19,102 nt of DNA from Bacteroidales bacterium (GCA_004555765.1 SFHG01000031.1:1-19102); one strand, 5' to 3'. Counted from the stretch's first letter, positions 1-9,900 are shown. A program made the numbers and translations. The notes: generated by a model from the letters alone, not told the origin.

Positions 1-366
1 TTTGTCATAGACAAACTCCGTATTCACAAGAGAAAGAACCACGACAGAGTCTTTCATTGCGAATCGCATATGAAGCGGTCCGGATATCTTGAAACCCGTG
101 AGACCGACCTGGGGAGCGGAGACCGAGGAGACTGCCCCCGCAGCGAGAAAATCACCGCCGAGTGTTTCGCGTTCGAGCTCGAAGTACAGTTTTTCTTCCT
201 TTTGGTGCAAAGTTAAAAAAGGGCTTCGGTGCGTCTCGGTATTTTCTCCAAGGAGTTTTTCGTAAGCACTCTTTTCCTTCCCTTTTTCTTTGGCAAAGAG
301 TGCAGTCGAAGACACAAGGAAAGCAAACGCAAGCAATATCGGGGTGAAGAGTTTCTGTTTCGTCAT
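1..366 (-). CDS. Second zinc-dependent metalloprotease, N-terminal part only (runs off left edge)
   Basis: An uninterrupted minus-strand frame of 122 codons starts at an ATG at 364-366 and continues past base 1. The product begins MTKQKLFTPILLAFAFLVSS and has a type I signal peptide ending near ALFA, then a Lys/Glu-rich stretch. The following segment, with SAYEKLLGE, SPFLTLHQ and AAGAVSSVS, aligns by eye with SDYDKLFKD, SAFLTLHK and LLGATVSSTS of the metalloprotease encoded just upstream, so the two are tandem paralogues. The visible part corresponds to the DUF5118 and early DUF5117 domains. The catalytic domain lies outside the window, so activity is inferred from the neighbour. Its ATG is one base after the TAA of the preceding gene, which implies co-transcription and probably translational coupling. 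A GGAG inside the end of the upstream gene is the only Shine-Dalgarno-like element. Confidence 0.85.
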   Translation of the reverse strand, partial: MTKQKLFTPILLAFAFLVSSTALFAKEKGKEKSAYEKLLGENTETHRSPFLTLHQKEEKLYFELERETLGGDFLAAGAVSSVSAPQVGLTGFKISGPLHMRFAMKDSVVVLSLVNTEFVYDK

Positions 367-367
367 A

Positions 368-3049
368 TTACTCATTGCGGTCAAGCGCTCCTTTTATTTT
401 GTGCAACAAGAGGGCATAATGAGCCCTGAGTCCGGTACCTGTGGCATCCATAACCCTCTTTTCGAGAATCGGTTTCAAGCGTAAGAGCGCATCGTAAAAG
501 TACCTCTCTGCATGGTCAATCTCTTCGAGATTAAAGACCGGATAGATGTTCCCGTCGGGGTTCCCGAAAGCCACCTTTCCGTCAGACGCCTGCGGGTCTC
601 CGGTTTTTGGCCGAACCGGGGAGACTTCGTCGGTACGGGCGAAAAAATCACCGGGACAGACCGAAAAAGTTCTCCGGTACAGACCAAGATTTTCAGGCAT
701 CACCGTCAGAGCAGAAGGCATCGACACACCCCCTTTATTACTCCCTGTCACTACATAGCCGATAGCATTGTCCACGTAAGCTTTCTCCAAGTACTCTTCG
801 GAAGGAGAAAGAGGTCTGCCGGCGAGGGTGTTAGAGAAAACGCCTTCAAAAAGATCGTAATGAAATTCTTCCTCTCCATAGCTTCTTTCCGGGTCAAGAT
901 GAGATGCCGTCAGGACCCGTGCCCTGAGCCGGAAAAGATCCATGACGAGAAATTCAAGGAGCTGATCATAATAACTAATCTCCAGCCTGTTCCGTCGCTC
1001 AAAATCCCGATCCGCGTAGTCTGTAAAGTGCTTTACTTGATCCATTGTCCAAAGGAAACTTTCGCGTTGCACCCGGCGTGGCAAGACCCTGTATCTCGGC
1101 AAATCGGAAGACTCTTTGGCTATATTCACATCGATACCGCCCACTTGGTTCATTACGTTCTTTACGTAGAGGTGATACTGCTGGGCTATGGCGAGGTCTA
1201 TCTCCTTCTTTCTCTCGGAGTCTTCATCGTCCGTAATCCATTCCGAGAAGTGTTTCTGTATATACCGTAGATTCTTAATTCCGTATTCGCTGCTTTTCAA
1301 CGGGTCATCCCCGAGATCTTCGGCAACAGCAAAAGGGTCGATGATATAGCCCATAAGCTGTTGCGGTTTGTAGCGGTAAAGCGGATTCTTCGTTTTCTCA
1401 TCCACAAAAGCTTCCAGTTCTTTTGCCTGGCGGTTCATATCTTCGGGAAAAGACGGGAAGTAACGATACCCCCAGTCTATCGCGTAGTAATCGTATGCGC
1501 CAAGATCGGGAGGAGTAAGGCTTACCCCTTTGTCCTTTGGTTGTGCGACATAATTGAACCGTGCATAATCCATTATGGACGGCGTGGTTCCGTTCTTCCG
1601 GGTAAATGAGGCAGAGCGAAGATCATCCGTGCGGTAAGCCGACGAGGCACCCATATTGTGCATCAACCCAAGGGTGTGTCCCACTTCGTGAGCAATAACA
1701 TACTCAAGTGATTCATCAAAAACCTCCTTAGGCAGTCTGTTGCCCCGTACCCTCGGATCAACTGCGGCAGTCTGTGTGAGACGCCACTTGTAGAGCAGGT
1801 TCTCCACATTATTATATACAAGAACGGAGGCGTTGAGAATCTCTCCGGTAAGCGGATCGACCCAAGAGGGACCCATAGCATTTTCGGTAGACGTAGGGAC
1901 ATACCGTATGCATGAATACTTGAGATTATCCGGATCAAAATCCGGATCCTCTTCTTTCGTCGGAAACTCCCTGACACGGATCGCGTCTTTGAAACCGATC
2001 TTTTCAAAAGCCTTATTCCACCTCAGGATACCTTTTTTCAACGGCTCCTTCCATGCAGTCGGAAAGACGGAATCAAGGTAAAAGGTGATGGGAGTAACCG
2101 GCTCGGATAACCCTCCGGAAGCATAGGCCGCCACATCCGAGGGAACAAGATTCCACCGGTGCGCGAGGTACACATCGGCAAGATATTCTTTATCTCTTGA
2201 AAAGGTGGATTTGCGAGACGAGAAATACCCTATCCTGGCATCGGCCACACGCGGGGTCATCTTCTTTTCCGGTAACATCAACATAGAAAATGTTACTTCC
2301 ACGGAGAGTGGGTAATCCGTCACCACAGGGGCAACATCCATAAGGAAAGCACTCACCATATAGTTGAACTCTACCCGCACCGAAGCATTGGTATCGAAAG
2401 CTTTAATACTCTTGACAAACGAAAGCTCGCTCTTGGGGGATGTAGATACCTTGAGGTTACCCGAATATTCCGGGATCACCGTTATCGCACTGTTCGGTCT
2501 CGCAAGAAGCTCCGTAAGGTTTACAACCACAGCCGTGCTGTCCGGAGTATAAGCTTCGATGTCAAAGCCGAAAATCTTTGGATCTCCGTAATTGAGTGCG
2601 AGTGCACGCTTCCGGGAAGATGACGCACCCGAGTCTTCGAGGAAGATTGCATTCGGCTTCTTAAAGATGAGTTTCTTGCCTTCCACTTCGTATTTGAAGT
2701 GGATGGGATCCGTACTTTTAAAACCAACTGTGACAAATCTTCCGTCTGACGTGGAGCTTACGGTAGCCCCGAGCAGGATCTCACGGTTGACGTTCTTGAG
2801 CGGAAACTCTGCATACACTTTGTTCCCGAATTTGTGGAGCGTAAGAAATGCGCTCTTTGCCGTCTCCGTTTTTTTGTCCTTGAAGAGCTTGTCGTAGTCG
2901 GAAACCTCCTTTTCGTCTTCTTTCTTTTTGTCTTCCGTCTTCTCGGTGCACTTGTCTCCCTCTTTTTCTTGAGCAAGTGTCTTTAGCGCAGATGAAGGCG
3001 AGCCCAAGAGGAGCAAGCCGATCATCACGGTTTTTGCAAAATGGTTCAT
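368..3049 (-). CDS. Secreted zinc-dependent metalloprotease (DUF5118-DUF5117-DUF4953 architecture)
   Basis: Complete 893-residue protein. Residues 1 to about 27 form a signal peptide without a lipobox, followed by a Lys/Glu/Asp-rich linker (about 28-50). The N-terminal DUF5118/DUF5117-type region spans roughly 50-300. The catalytic region carries HEVGHTLGLMHNM, with zinc ligands H454, H458 and H464, general base E455 and the conserved G461. SIMDY with Met493 is a metzincin-like Met-turn. The domain order matches the zinc-dependent metalloproteases common in Bacteroidota SusCD loci. It is exported and presumably acts on protein in the periplasm or at the surface; the substrate is unknown. It lies 18 bp after the PKD-like lipoprotein gene and 1 bp before a paralogue. 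Two 23-bp units of a repeat otherwise found in intergenic gaps lie inside its 3' part (653-698), encoding about residues 785-799. Confidence 0.9.
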   Translation of the reverse strand: MNHFAKTVMIGLLLLGSPSSALKTLAQEKEGDKCTEKTEDKKKEDEKEVSDYDKLFKDKKTETAKSAFLTLHKFGNKVYAEFPLKNVNREILLGATVSSTSDGRFVTVGFKSTDPIHFKYEVEGKKLIFKKPNAIFLEDSGASSSRKRALALNYGDPKIFGFDIEAYTPDSTAVVVNLTELLARPNSAITVIPEYSGNLKVSTSPKSELSFVKSIKAFDTNASVRVEFNYMVSAFLMDVAPVVTDYPLSVEVTFSMLMLPEKKMTPRVADARIGYFSSRKSTFSRDKEYLADVYLAHRWNLVPSDVAAYASGGLSEPVTPITFYLDSVFPTAWKEPLKKGILRWNKAFEKIGFKDAIRVREFPTKEEDPDFDPDNLKYSCIRYVPTSTENAMGPSWVDPLTGEILNASVLVYNNVENLLYKWRLTQTAAVDPRVRGNRLPKEVFDESLEYVIAHEVGHTLGLMHNMGASSAYRTDDLRSASFTRKNGTTPSIMDYARFNYVAQPKDKGVSLTPPDLGAYDYYAIDWGYRYFPSFPEDMNRQAKELEAFVDEKTKNPLYRYKPQQLMGYIIDPFAVAEDLGDDPLKSSEYGIKNLRYIQKHFSEWITDDEDSERKKEIDLAIAQQYHLYVKNVMNQVGGIDVNIAKESSDLPRYRVLPRRVQRESFLWTMDQVKHFTDYADRDFERRNRLEISYYDQLLEFLVMDLFRLRARVLTASHLDPERSYGEEEFHYDLFEGVFSNTLAGRPLSPSEEYLEKAYVDNAIGYVVTGSNKGGVSMPSALTVMPENLGLYRRTFSVCPGDFFARTDEVSPVRPKTGDPQASDGKVAFGNPDGNIYPVFNLEEIDHAERYFYDALLRLKPILEKRVMDATGTGLRAHYALLLHKIKGALDRNE
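653..698 (+). repeat. Two 23-bp repeat units inside the metalloprotease gene
   Basis: On the plus strand, GGGACAGACC at 653-662 and GGTACAGACC at 676-685 are exactly 23 bp apart. They are separated by an A-rich tract ending TTCTCC. Core and spacer both match the intergenic arrays near 4600, 13320 and 16010. Here the units are translated on the minus strand in different frames, because 23 is not a multiple of three, giving the segment around LYRRTFSVCPGDFF. Weaker similarity may continue toward 609-641. Confidence 0.6.
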
Positions 3050-3067
3050 CAGGTCGTTTTATCTGTT

Positions 3068-4501
3068 TCAGGGTCGTTCAAAAAGCTGTTTGATGTAGCC
3101 TGTGATGTTTTTCTTTGCCCACAGGGGCTTATATTTTTGGTTCACATCAATGGCATAGATACTCCCGGGGCGATTCTCACCGGAACCATTGGCGGCGATA
3201 TAAAGCGTACCCTCATCCTTGCTGAAGAGAAGGTCGGAAATGACTTCGTCCGGGCTTGTGGAAAAGATGGGTGTCTTTGGAAAATTGCCTTTGGAGGTTA
3301 CGGAATAAGCATAGAGGTTACTGCCATCCGAATAAAAAAGGAGATTTGTGGTTTCAGACATTTCTATCTCAGACCTTTTGGAGAGATGTGCAGAAGCCGG
3401 CACTTCCCGTTTGTCCTTAATTGCAGGAGCCTCGGGCTTGTAGCCGGAGCCGTAAGTCTCATAGGTTCCGGGGGTAAACCACGCCAAACAAACGGCACCG
3501 GATGTGCGATCCGTACATACCGCGACCACCTCATGCTTATGTTGGACGAGATCCATATCCACGAGATCCAATCCTGTGAGTTCCTTTTCAAAAATAAACT
3601 TGGGAGCGCCACTCTGTGACACCTCGTCGAAGGAAACGAAACGCCCCGAGCCGTTATCAAAATACAGCGTGCTATTGAGGTATCCGTTCCTTGGGGAAGG
3701 AATGTAGAGGATTTTGTTGGACAGTGATGCGATGCCATTGGGTATAAACGAATACGCAAACCTGTAATTATCAAAAATCGCATTATCTCTGCTTATGCCG
3801 GCAAGGCGTCCCCCTTCCACCACAGACACCGAAGTATCGTTGCCGTTATCCGTGATATAGTCGATGGGTATGCCCTGACGAGGAGTGGGAACTTCTTGCA
3901 GAAGCGTCATCATATTGGCCTCGAACATAAAGAGTTTATTCGGATCCTTGGTCGAGAGATAAATCACATCCTGTCCGTAAGAACTCTGGAAATGCACGGC
4001 CGCCGGCTCTTTGCCAAAATCCTTGTCGGGGTTTTCTACCCGAAGAATATCTAAGTAAGGCTCTGCGTTTTTCCGAAACGGGACATAGCTCAGCACGGTT
4101 TTGCCGTCTTGCTTGGCGAGGGCATAGACACCCGTGCCGTACGAATAGAGGACATTAAGCTTAAAGTACTGCGTAATATGGGTGTCGCCATTGGAAATCA
4201 CAAGGCGACCGGGCAGTTCGCCATACTTATTCCCGAGGTATCTGAGCTCCTTGTCCTTGGAAACGACTTTGTAGTCTATCTCCCACTCGTAGGTAATTTC
4301 TTTGGTGGAGTTAGTTTGAATCACTTCGGGAGCCGAAAGGACGAAAGTCTTGTCTTTTTCCGTTTCATATTTCTCCAAAAGTGTCGTGGTAGCAGTCAGC
4401 TCCGAAATCGGGTTGGATGGGTCTGTCGAATCATCTTTGAAGCACCCGGACAAGCCGAATGCCAAAATGAGTACAAACGCCGGAGATAGGTATTGTTTCA
4501 T
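3068..4501 (-). CDS. PKD-like family surface lipoprotein
   Basis: 477-residue lipoprotein. The signal peptide ends in LSGC with the lipidated Cys at residue 20. It is followed directly by FKDDS, a Lys/Asp-Asp pattern like the lipoprotein export signals that send Bacteroidota lipoproteins to the cell surface. The rest looks extracellular and beta-rich, with no catalytic motif seen. Position and length fit the PKD-like lipoprotein family found in SusC-SusD-DUF4843-metalloprotease loci. The C-terminal half has repeated short segments such as LLFYSDGSNLYAYS and GTLYIAANGSG, suggestive of a beta-propeller-like fold; that is an inference. It may bind substrate beside the SusCD complex. The start is the ATG immediately preceding the signal peptide. 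It follows a 200-bp repeat-filled gap, unlike its tightly packed neighbours. Confidence 0.8.
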   Translation of the reverse strand: MKQYLSPAFVLILAFGLSGCFKDDSTDPSNPISELTATTTLLEKYETEKDKTFVLSAPEVIQTNSTKEITYEWEIDYKVVSKDKELRYLGNKYGELPGRLVISNGDTHITQYFKLNVLYSYGTGVYALAKQDGKTVLSYVPFRKNAEPYLDILRVENPDKDFGKEPAAVHFQSSYGQDVIYLSTKDPNKLFMFEANMMTLLQEVPTPRQGIPIDYITDNGNDTSVSVVEGGRLAGISRDNAIFDNYRFAYSFIPNGIASLSNKILYIPSPRNGYLNSTLYFDNGSGRFVSFDEVSQSGAPKFIFEKELTGLDLVDMDLVQHKHEVVAVCTDRTSGAVCLAWFTPGTYETYGSGYKPEAPAIKDKREVPASAHLSKRSEIEMSETTNLLFYSDGSNLYAYSVTSKGNFPKTPIFSTSPDEVISDLLFSKDEGTLYIAANGSGENRPGSIYAIDVNQKYKPLWAKKNITGYIKQLFERP

Positions 4502-4557
4502 AACTCAAAAAGAGAGGAATATTCGTTTTCCCGTGGTTGACGTCCCGCAGAAATCTC

Positions 4558-4636
4558 GGTCAAGCCGAAAGTTTTTTCGGACACAGGCCGAAGTTCTCCC
4601 GACATACGGATCGGGGCAGAATCCCCGGTCGTACCA
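4558..4636 (+). repeat. Degenerate 23-bp repeat array in the SusCD operon gap
   Basis: Four plus-strand cores occur at exact 23-bp phase: GGTCAAGCCG ends at 4567, GACACAGGCCG at 4590, CATACGGATCG at 4613 and GGTCGTACCA at 4636. Between cores, an AAGTTCTCCC tract and a GTTTTTT tract recall the A-rich/TTCTCC spacer of the better preserved arrays. The cores have diverged from GGTACAGACC or GGTCTGTACC, but the phase is kept. A dyad CCGAAA/TTTCGG (4565-4580) and a GC-rich hairpin (about 4609-4630) fall inside the array. It lies between the DUF4843 and PKD-like genes. Confidence 0.6.
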
Positions 4637-4701
4637 AGAATATAGTCGGAGTTTGGCACGGGGTGACTATGTTTTTATCCGATTGTTAGTGACCTCATAA
4701 A

Positions 4702-5457
4702 TCAGAAATCGTTGTAGAGCTTGAGGTAATCAGGGAAGAAAACTTCGATACCGTACTCGGGATGGTCTTCAAAGAATTTCTTGGTTTGCGCCCAATAGGA
4801 GATCATTGTGGGCTGCCAGAAGTCCCGCAAAAGGGCACCGACATCAAAGTGATAGAACTCGAGCAACTTCATAAAAACGGTTCGGTTGAACTTCCCGAGC
4901 ATAGGGCTGTAGTAAAGGTTCCACTGCTTTTCCCATTCTGACGTATCAAAATAGTTGTCAAAACTGATCTTGAATTCGTTTTTGTCTGAGAAAGCGACCT
5001 TCAAGTCTTTGGTGTCCACAAGTTTCAAGACGATTTCCTTACGATCTTCGGCTTTCTCGCCCACCCCGGATCTCAAAAGTCTGACCCTCAGAAAGGTTCT
5101 CAGGGAGTCCTTGGGGAAGGTAACCATTTTATCCATTATCTCGTATTGAACACCTTCCTGTGCGGATGTTTTATCGGTCACGACCTCAACACCGATGGAT
5201 ATGGGGTGGTCGGCCGGTGTGCCCACTAAGCGAATGGGGACTTCGACCACGGCTTCCGGTTCTTCAATTGGTCTGAGGCTGAAGGAGACGTAGGTCACTG
5301 TATCCTTGTCCCCTTTTCCGAAATCGAAATAGGCCAGCCTTGCAGACTCGTAAAATCCGTCGGTTTTGTATTCGCCCGGATAAGAAATCATATTGCAGGA
5401 TGAAAAGATCCAGCAGCAGAACAGTAAGGAGATGATTGGGGTCAGGTATCGTTTCAT
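4702..5457 (-). CDS. DUF4843-type lipoprotein of the SusCD locus
   Basis: 251-residue predicted lipoprotein. The hydrophobic signal ends in FSSC with the lipidated Cys at residue 21. The mature protein contains an immunoglobulin/Calx-beta-like portion (around VTYVSFSLRPIEEPEAVVEVPIRL) and a charged C-terminal half with WEKQWNLYYSPMLGKFNR. This resembles the DUF4843 proteins that regularly follow SusD in loci that also carry PKD-like lipoproteins and zinc metalloproteases. The family assignment rests on size, context and these segments and was not searched. No enzymatic motif is evident, and a substrate-binding or structural surface role is the likeliest. It starts 15 bp after the SusD gene and shares the MKRY opening seen there. 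No Shine-Dalgarno is visible, as is usual in this phylum. Confidence 0.75.
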   Translation of the reverse strand: MKRYLTPIISLLFCCWIFSSCNMISYPGEYKTDGFYESARLAYFDFGKGDKDTVTYVSFSLRPIEEPEAVVEVPIRLVGTPADHPISIGVEVVTDKTSAQEGVQYEIMDKMVTFPKDSLRTFLRVRLLRSGVGEKAEDRKEIVLKLVDTKDLKVAFSDKNEFKISFDNYFDTSEWEKQWNLYYSPMLGKFNRTVFMKLLEFYHFDVGALLRDFWQPTMISYWAQTKKFFEDHPEYGIEVFFPDYLKLYNDF

Positions 5458-5472
5458 AATGTGTCTGATGTC

Positions 5473-6939
5473 TTAATTTTTACCCACAGAGCCGAATTGT
5501 TTCTCGAGTTCCGGCCACGGAAGGACGAACTTGGAGTCTGACGGCTCTATGTCGTTGACTCCATTGAAGGCCTTGAGTGGAATATTAAAGTGCTTGAATG
5601 CAAAAAACACTTGTCCCTCTCCCGGAAACTCCCGCATATATTCTCTGAGGAGTTCGGCATTGAAATCGCCCTGTGTTGCATAGCTCGAAACAAGACGAGG
5701 TTCCAATCCCCTGGAAGCCCGTAAGGTGTTGAGTGTTTCGATCGCCTTGGACGGATCGGTTCCGAACTGCGACTCGGCAAGAATAAGGTACATTTCGGGC
5801 AAACGTATCAGGGTAATGCCGGAAAGAGGGGCATTCACTTTCTCGGTCGAACTTGCCAAGAGGCGCGTGAAAAGATCTCCCGAAGTTTCGTGCTTGTAAA
5901 AGGTATTGTAGCGTTCATCCGTGTTGGAAGCGCTAAAGCTCACTGTTTCGTAGAGGTTCTCGAGATCTCTGCGACCTTCCGCGATGTTCCCGCTGCCTAC
6001 AGAAGCAGATTTCCCGTCTTTGCCGATAAAAAGGGAAGAAACGTTTTCGTTCAGTCTTCGAGTGAAGAGTCCGAAAATAAGCTCACCATTTGCCGGAAAA
6101 CGTCTGACGGTTCCGAAATCTCCGGGTTTGACAAGCGAGAAACAAGCTTTCCCCTCTTCGATTACCTTGGCAGAATATTTGGACGCTCTTTCATAGTCAC
6201 CCATGGCTCGGTACACTCTTGCACGCAAGGCATCGACAGCAAACTTATTGAAATTCACATAACGGCTCATCCGATAAGCCGCGGGACCTGTGGCCCTGGC
6301 TATGTCCGTCATATCCATCGGATCACTTTCAAGGAGTTTTTCGGCATAGTCCAAATCCTTGAGGACATTGGCATAAGAATCCTTCAAAGAGAAGAGGGTT
6401 TTGTTCTTCAAATCATAAGAGTAGGCATAAGGGATACCTGTCTCCGAAGTCTTTTGGATATAGTCGGATGCAAAAAGACGAAGAAGATCGAAATGCAAAA
6501 ATGCACGCACGCCGTAAGCTTCGCCTTGAATCAGTTTCAGATCTTCGTGTGTGATATTCGTCTCCTCTGCTTTAGTCAGAATATTATTGACGTAGGAGAT
6601 CACGGCATATTCCGACTCCCAAATTTGGTCTATCGTAGGTCTGACAGTCTGATCCAGGTACCGATAATCGGAAACCTTGACATCATTAAGCGTGGGATTA
6701 GGGTTGACGAGCATCTGCCCTATCTTATCGACAAATCCGTAGGAAAGGTTTTCTCCATAAAGAGTCCCATCTGCCATTGAGGCATAGACCCCATACATTG
6801 CGTCCCGGTACCCTTGAATATCGGAAAACATCTCGTCGTTGGTCAACGTCCCTTTGGGTCGGACATCAAGGAACTTATCGCATCCGGAGATTGCAACGGT
6901 CAGTCCGGAAAGAAGAATCGACAGTATATATCTCTTCAT
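5473..6939 (-). CDS. SusD/RagB family outer-membrane nutrient-binding lipoprotein
   Basis: 488-residue lipoprotein with lipobox AISGC (Cys20), then the DKFLDVRPKG opening typical of SusD/RagB proteins. Family hallmarks visible in order are the N-terminal helical region with MFSDIQGYRDAMYGVY, the TPR-like helix AYGVRAFLHFDLLRLFA, ALRARVYRAMGDYERASKYSAKVIEEG, and the C-terminal RLPEMYLILAESQF with ETLNTLRASRGL. SusD lipoproteins form the lid of the SusC barrel and capture the ligand. RagB, the peptide-handling member in Porphyromonas gingivalis, is the most relevant precedent given the proteases in this operon. The ligand cannot be read from sequence. It lies 23 bp downstream of the SusC gene, the usual arrangement. 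Confidence 0.93.
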   Translation of the reverse strand: MKRYILSILLSGLTVAISGCDKFLDVRPKGTLTNDEMFSDIQGYRDAMYGVYASMADGTLYGENLSYGFVDKIGQMLVNPNPTLNDVKVSDYRYLDQTVRPTIDQIWESEYAVISYVNNILTKAEETNITHEDLKLIQGEAYGVRAFLHFDLLRLFASDYIQKTSETGIPYAYSYDLKNKTLFSLKDSYANVLKDLDYAEKLLESDPMDMTDIARATGPAAYRMSRYVNFNKFAVDALRARVYRAMGDYERASKYSAKVIEEGKACFSLVKPGDFGTVRRFPANGELIFGLFTRRLNENVSSLFIGKDGKSASVGSGNIAEGRRDLENLYETVSFSASNTDERYNTFYKHETSGDLFTRLLASSTEKVNAPLSGITLIRLPEMYLILAESQFGTDPSKAIETLNTLRASRGLEPRLVSSYATQGDFNAELLREYMREFPGEGQVFFAFKHFNIPLKAFNGVNDIEPSDSKFVLPWPELEKQFGSVGKN

Positions 6940-6962
6940 AATTTTCTGTAAAAATGGTGGGG

Positions 6963-9900
6963 TTAGAAAGAGAACCTCATAGAGAACTCGAAGCTGCGTT
7001 CAAACGGATACGAAAGACCCCGTTCCTGGCGAACCGTCGAGAGGTAGAAGAGGTTATTGGTAAGAAGTTCCAGACGTAACTGATTAAGCCCGATACGCCG
7101 AATGACACTTCTCTCGAATTCATAGGCAAGAGATACCGCACGAAGCTCAAGGGTGTTATTTGTCTGCACAAAACGACTGGTCTGTCGTGGTACAGAGCTG
7201 TCGGCGATATCTTTGTAGAGTGCCGGTTTGCCGGGCGTACGCCAACGGTCTTCAAAAACCCTTTGATCCGCATTTTGCTTCGGGTCATTACCTTCCACCC
7301 GACTTGCAAGAGTCGTATTGTAAGCAACGGCACCAAGGGTATAACTAAAGGTAATATTCAGAGAGAACCCTTTGTAAATCAAGTATGAGGAAAAAGATCC
7401 GAGAGCAAGTGGGTTAGTGACCCCAAAGGTCTGTTTGTAGCGGTCGTCATAGTCAAAGGTATAGGTCCCGTCCGGCTTGATGAAGATTTCCTTACCTGTC
7501 GCCGGATCTATGCCGGCAGAAGGCACCACTTTAAGATCGTTCAGGGAGCCTCCTTCTTCGTAGACGGGTAGCGGAGCCAGCTGACCTTCGGACTTGATAT
7601 TCTTTTCGTTTTGTCTCTTAAGCGCCTCGGAGATTTTGACGATTCTGTTCCGATTGTAGGCTCCGTTTAGGGAGAGCGACCACTGCCAATCATTCGTCCG
7701 AATCGGGACGACACGGGTCGACAACTCCACCCCGGTGTTGATAATGGATCCGATGTTTTCCTTCGCGGTGGTAACGCCGATGGAAGGCGCTTTAGTGACA
7801 TCCAAGAGCAAGTTGTCCGTATTCTTGACATAGCCGTCAAGGGCCATATCCCACCTGCCGTCAAAGAGTGTAACGTCAAGACCGACGTTCACATTGAGGG
7901 TGCGTTCCCACTGCAAATCCGGATTCCCGATGGTGATGGGAACCGCACCTATGCCTTTGCCGTAGTTCAATCCGTTACCGTAGGAAAGTGTCGTGAGAGC
8001 TTGGTAGGGAGAGAAAGACACGTTGCCCGTATAACCGGTGGAAGCACGAAGCTTAAGGGTATTGAACCCGGATCCTTTCATCCATTCTTCGTTATGGATG
8101 TTCCACCCTGCGCCCACACTCCAGAAAGGAGAGAAGCGTTTGTTCTTCCCGAATTGGCTCGACCCTTCGTAACGGAAAATGAGATCAAGAAAATATCGGT
8201 CGTCGTAGATGGTATTGGCATTGATAAAGAAGCCGACGTTATTGGTGATGGTTTCGGATCCCGCCGGGCCTTCGCCCACGGGGTACCCGGCTCCGAATGC
8301 GGGATGGGCGAGCTTTTCGGAGAAATATCCTATCGTTCTGTACGTTGCGTCATCACTGCTTTGCGCATCGATGTTTGCACCTGCGGTTGCGGAAAGGAAA
8401 AGTTTTTCAAGGATATACTTATTGTACGATGCCATAAGCTTTCCGGAGTAATTCAGAGACTTTCCTGCTCCTTCATTCAACTTTCCCCTCTGAAAAATAT
8501 CCGATACCTTGAGAAGTTCATTCTTGGACAAAGGGGAAACAAAGAGCCTGTTGCCGAACTTGGTAATGTTTATGGCAAAAGAGCCGTCGAAGCGCCAGTC
8601 TTCACCAACCCAAAATTGAAGCTCCGTATTATTGAGTACATTAAGGTTATCCCCATTGGCGTAACTTCCCAGTGAAGCTTCATATAGAGGATTGGTCATA
8701 TTGTAGGACAAGACGGGTCTCAAATCACCGTTCTCGTCGTAAGGCGTATCGTACGGGTTCAGGATGGTGTAGCTGCTGAAGGAACCATAGGGAGACTCTT
8801 GAGTGCGGACGTAGTTAACTGCCGTCATATTGGAGAGAAAAAGTCTCCGGTCAGTGTTGTAGGAGAGACGGAAGTTTCCTGAGAGGCGTTCGCGATAAGA
8901 GCCCTTCATCACACCCTCATCTTTATTGTAACGCAGTCCCACACTGTACCTCGCGTAGTCATCGCCTCCGGAAACACTCAAGTTATGATTCTGAGAGACA
9001 CCTACCCGAAGTGGTTTTGCAAGCCAGTCCGTATTGACGCCGCGTGCCACGAGGGTGAGACGATCTCGATAGTTTTCATCCAGGGTGTAGCGCAGCTCCC
9101 CATCCTCGCTATCGTAGAGTCCTGCAAGACGTTCGTACTCGAGCTTGTCTGCAGCGTTGAGAAGGTGGTACTCGGTGAGATCCGGGATCCCGAATCGAGC
9201 CGTCCCGGAGTAGCTGAACCTGAGCTTTCCACCGGGCAGTGCTTTCGTTTTAATGACCACGACTCCGGCAGATCCCTTGGCTCCATAGAGTGCAGTGGCA
9301 GAGGCGTCTTTGAGGACAGTGACACTCTCCACGTCATGCATATCCATGTCGTAAATGTAATCAAGGGACATCTGAGCCCCATCGACTATAAAGATCGGGA
9401 TATTTGCCGCGCCTTCAAAGCTTGACCGCCCACGTATGTTTATCTCCGGTCTTGCGTTGGGATCCGCACCGGAAAGGTTGTTGGTCACGATTTCCATTCC
9501 CGGCACGAATGCGGACAGGCTCTGGAAAAGGTTCTTGGTCCCGACGGAAAGAAGCTCTTTTTGGGACACTGTTGTTTCTGAGCCGGTAAAACTTGCCTTT
9601 GACTTGGCCACAAAACCTGTTACGACCACTTCGTCAAGCTCCACTTCCGAGACGAGAGTAGTGTCGAGTTTGAAGTCTTTTTTGCCCGCAGGAACGGTCT
9701 TGTGTACCTCGTTGATCCCCGTCATCGATACCCGGACATCGAGCGTCTCGTCGGCGGGGACTTCAAGAGAATACTTTCCATCCGAGTCAGTCAAAGTAAA
9801 TAGGTTGTACTTTTCGACATATACTGTGGCACCATAAAGAGGAAGCCCTGTGTCATCTGTAACGGTTCCTGTCAGCTTTCTCTTTGGTCCGTCATTTCCA

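Noticed and set aside
512..1270. Long plus-strand open frame opposite the metalloprotease gene
   Set aside because: It is a shadow of a well-supported minus-strand gene with a signal peptide and zinc-binding motif; its own product has no recognisable domain. The same holds for 5890-6780 and 8001-8675 on the plus strand and 17318-18142 on the minus strand.
7178..7196. GGTCTGT and GGTACAGA close together inside the SusC gene as another repeat unit
   Set aside because: The spacing is not 23 bp and the A-rich/TTCYC tract is missing; the bases encode ordinary barrel sequence, so chance is the simpler explanation.
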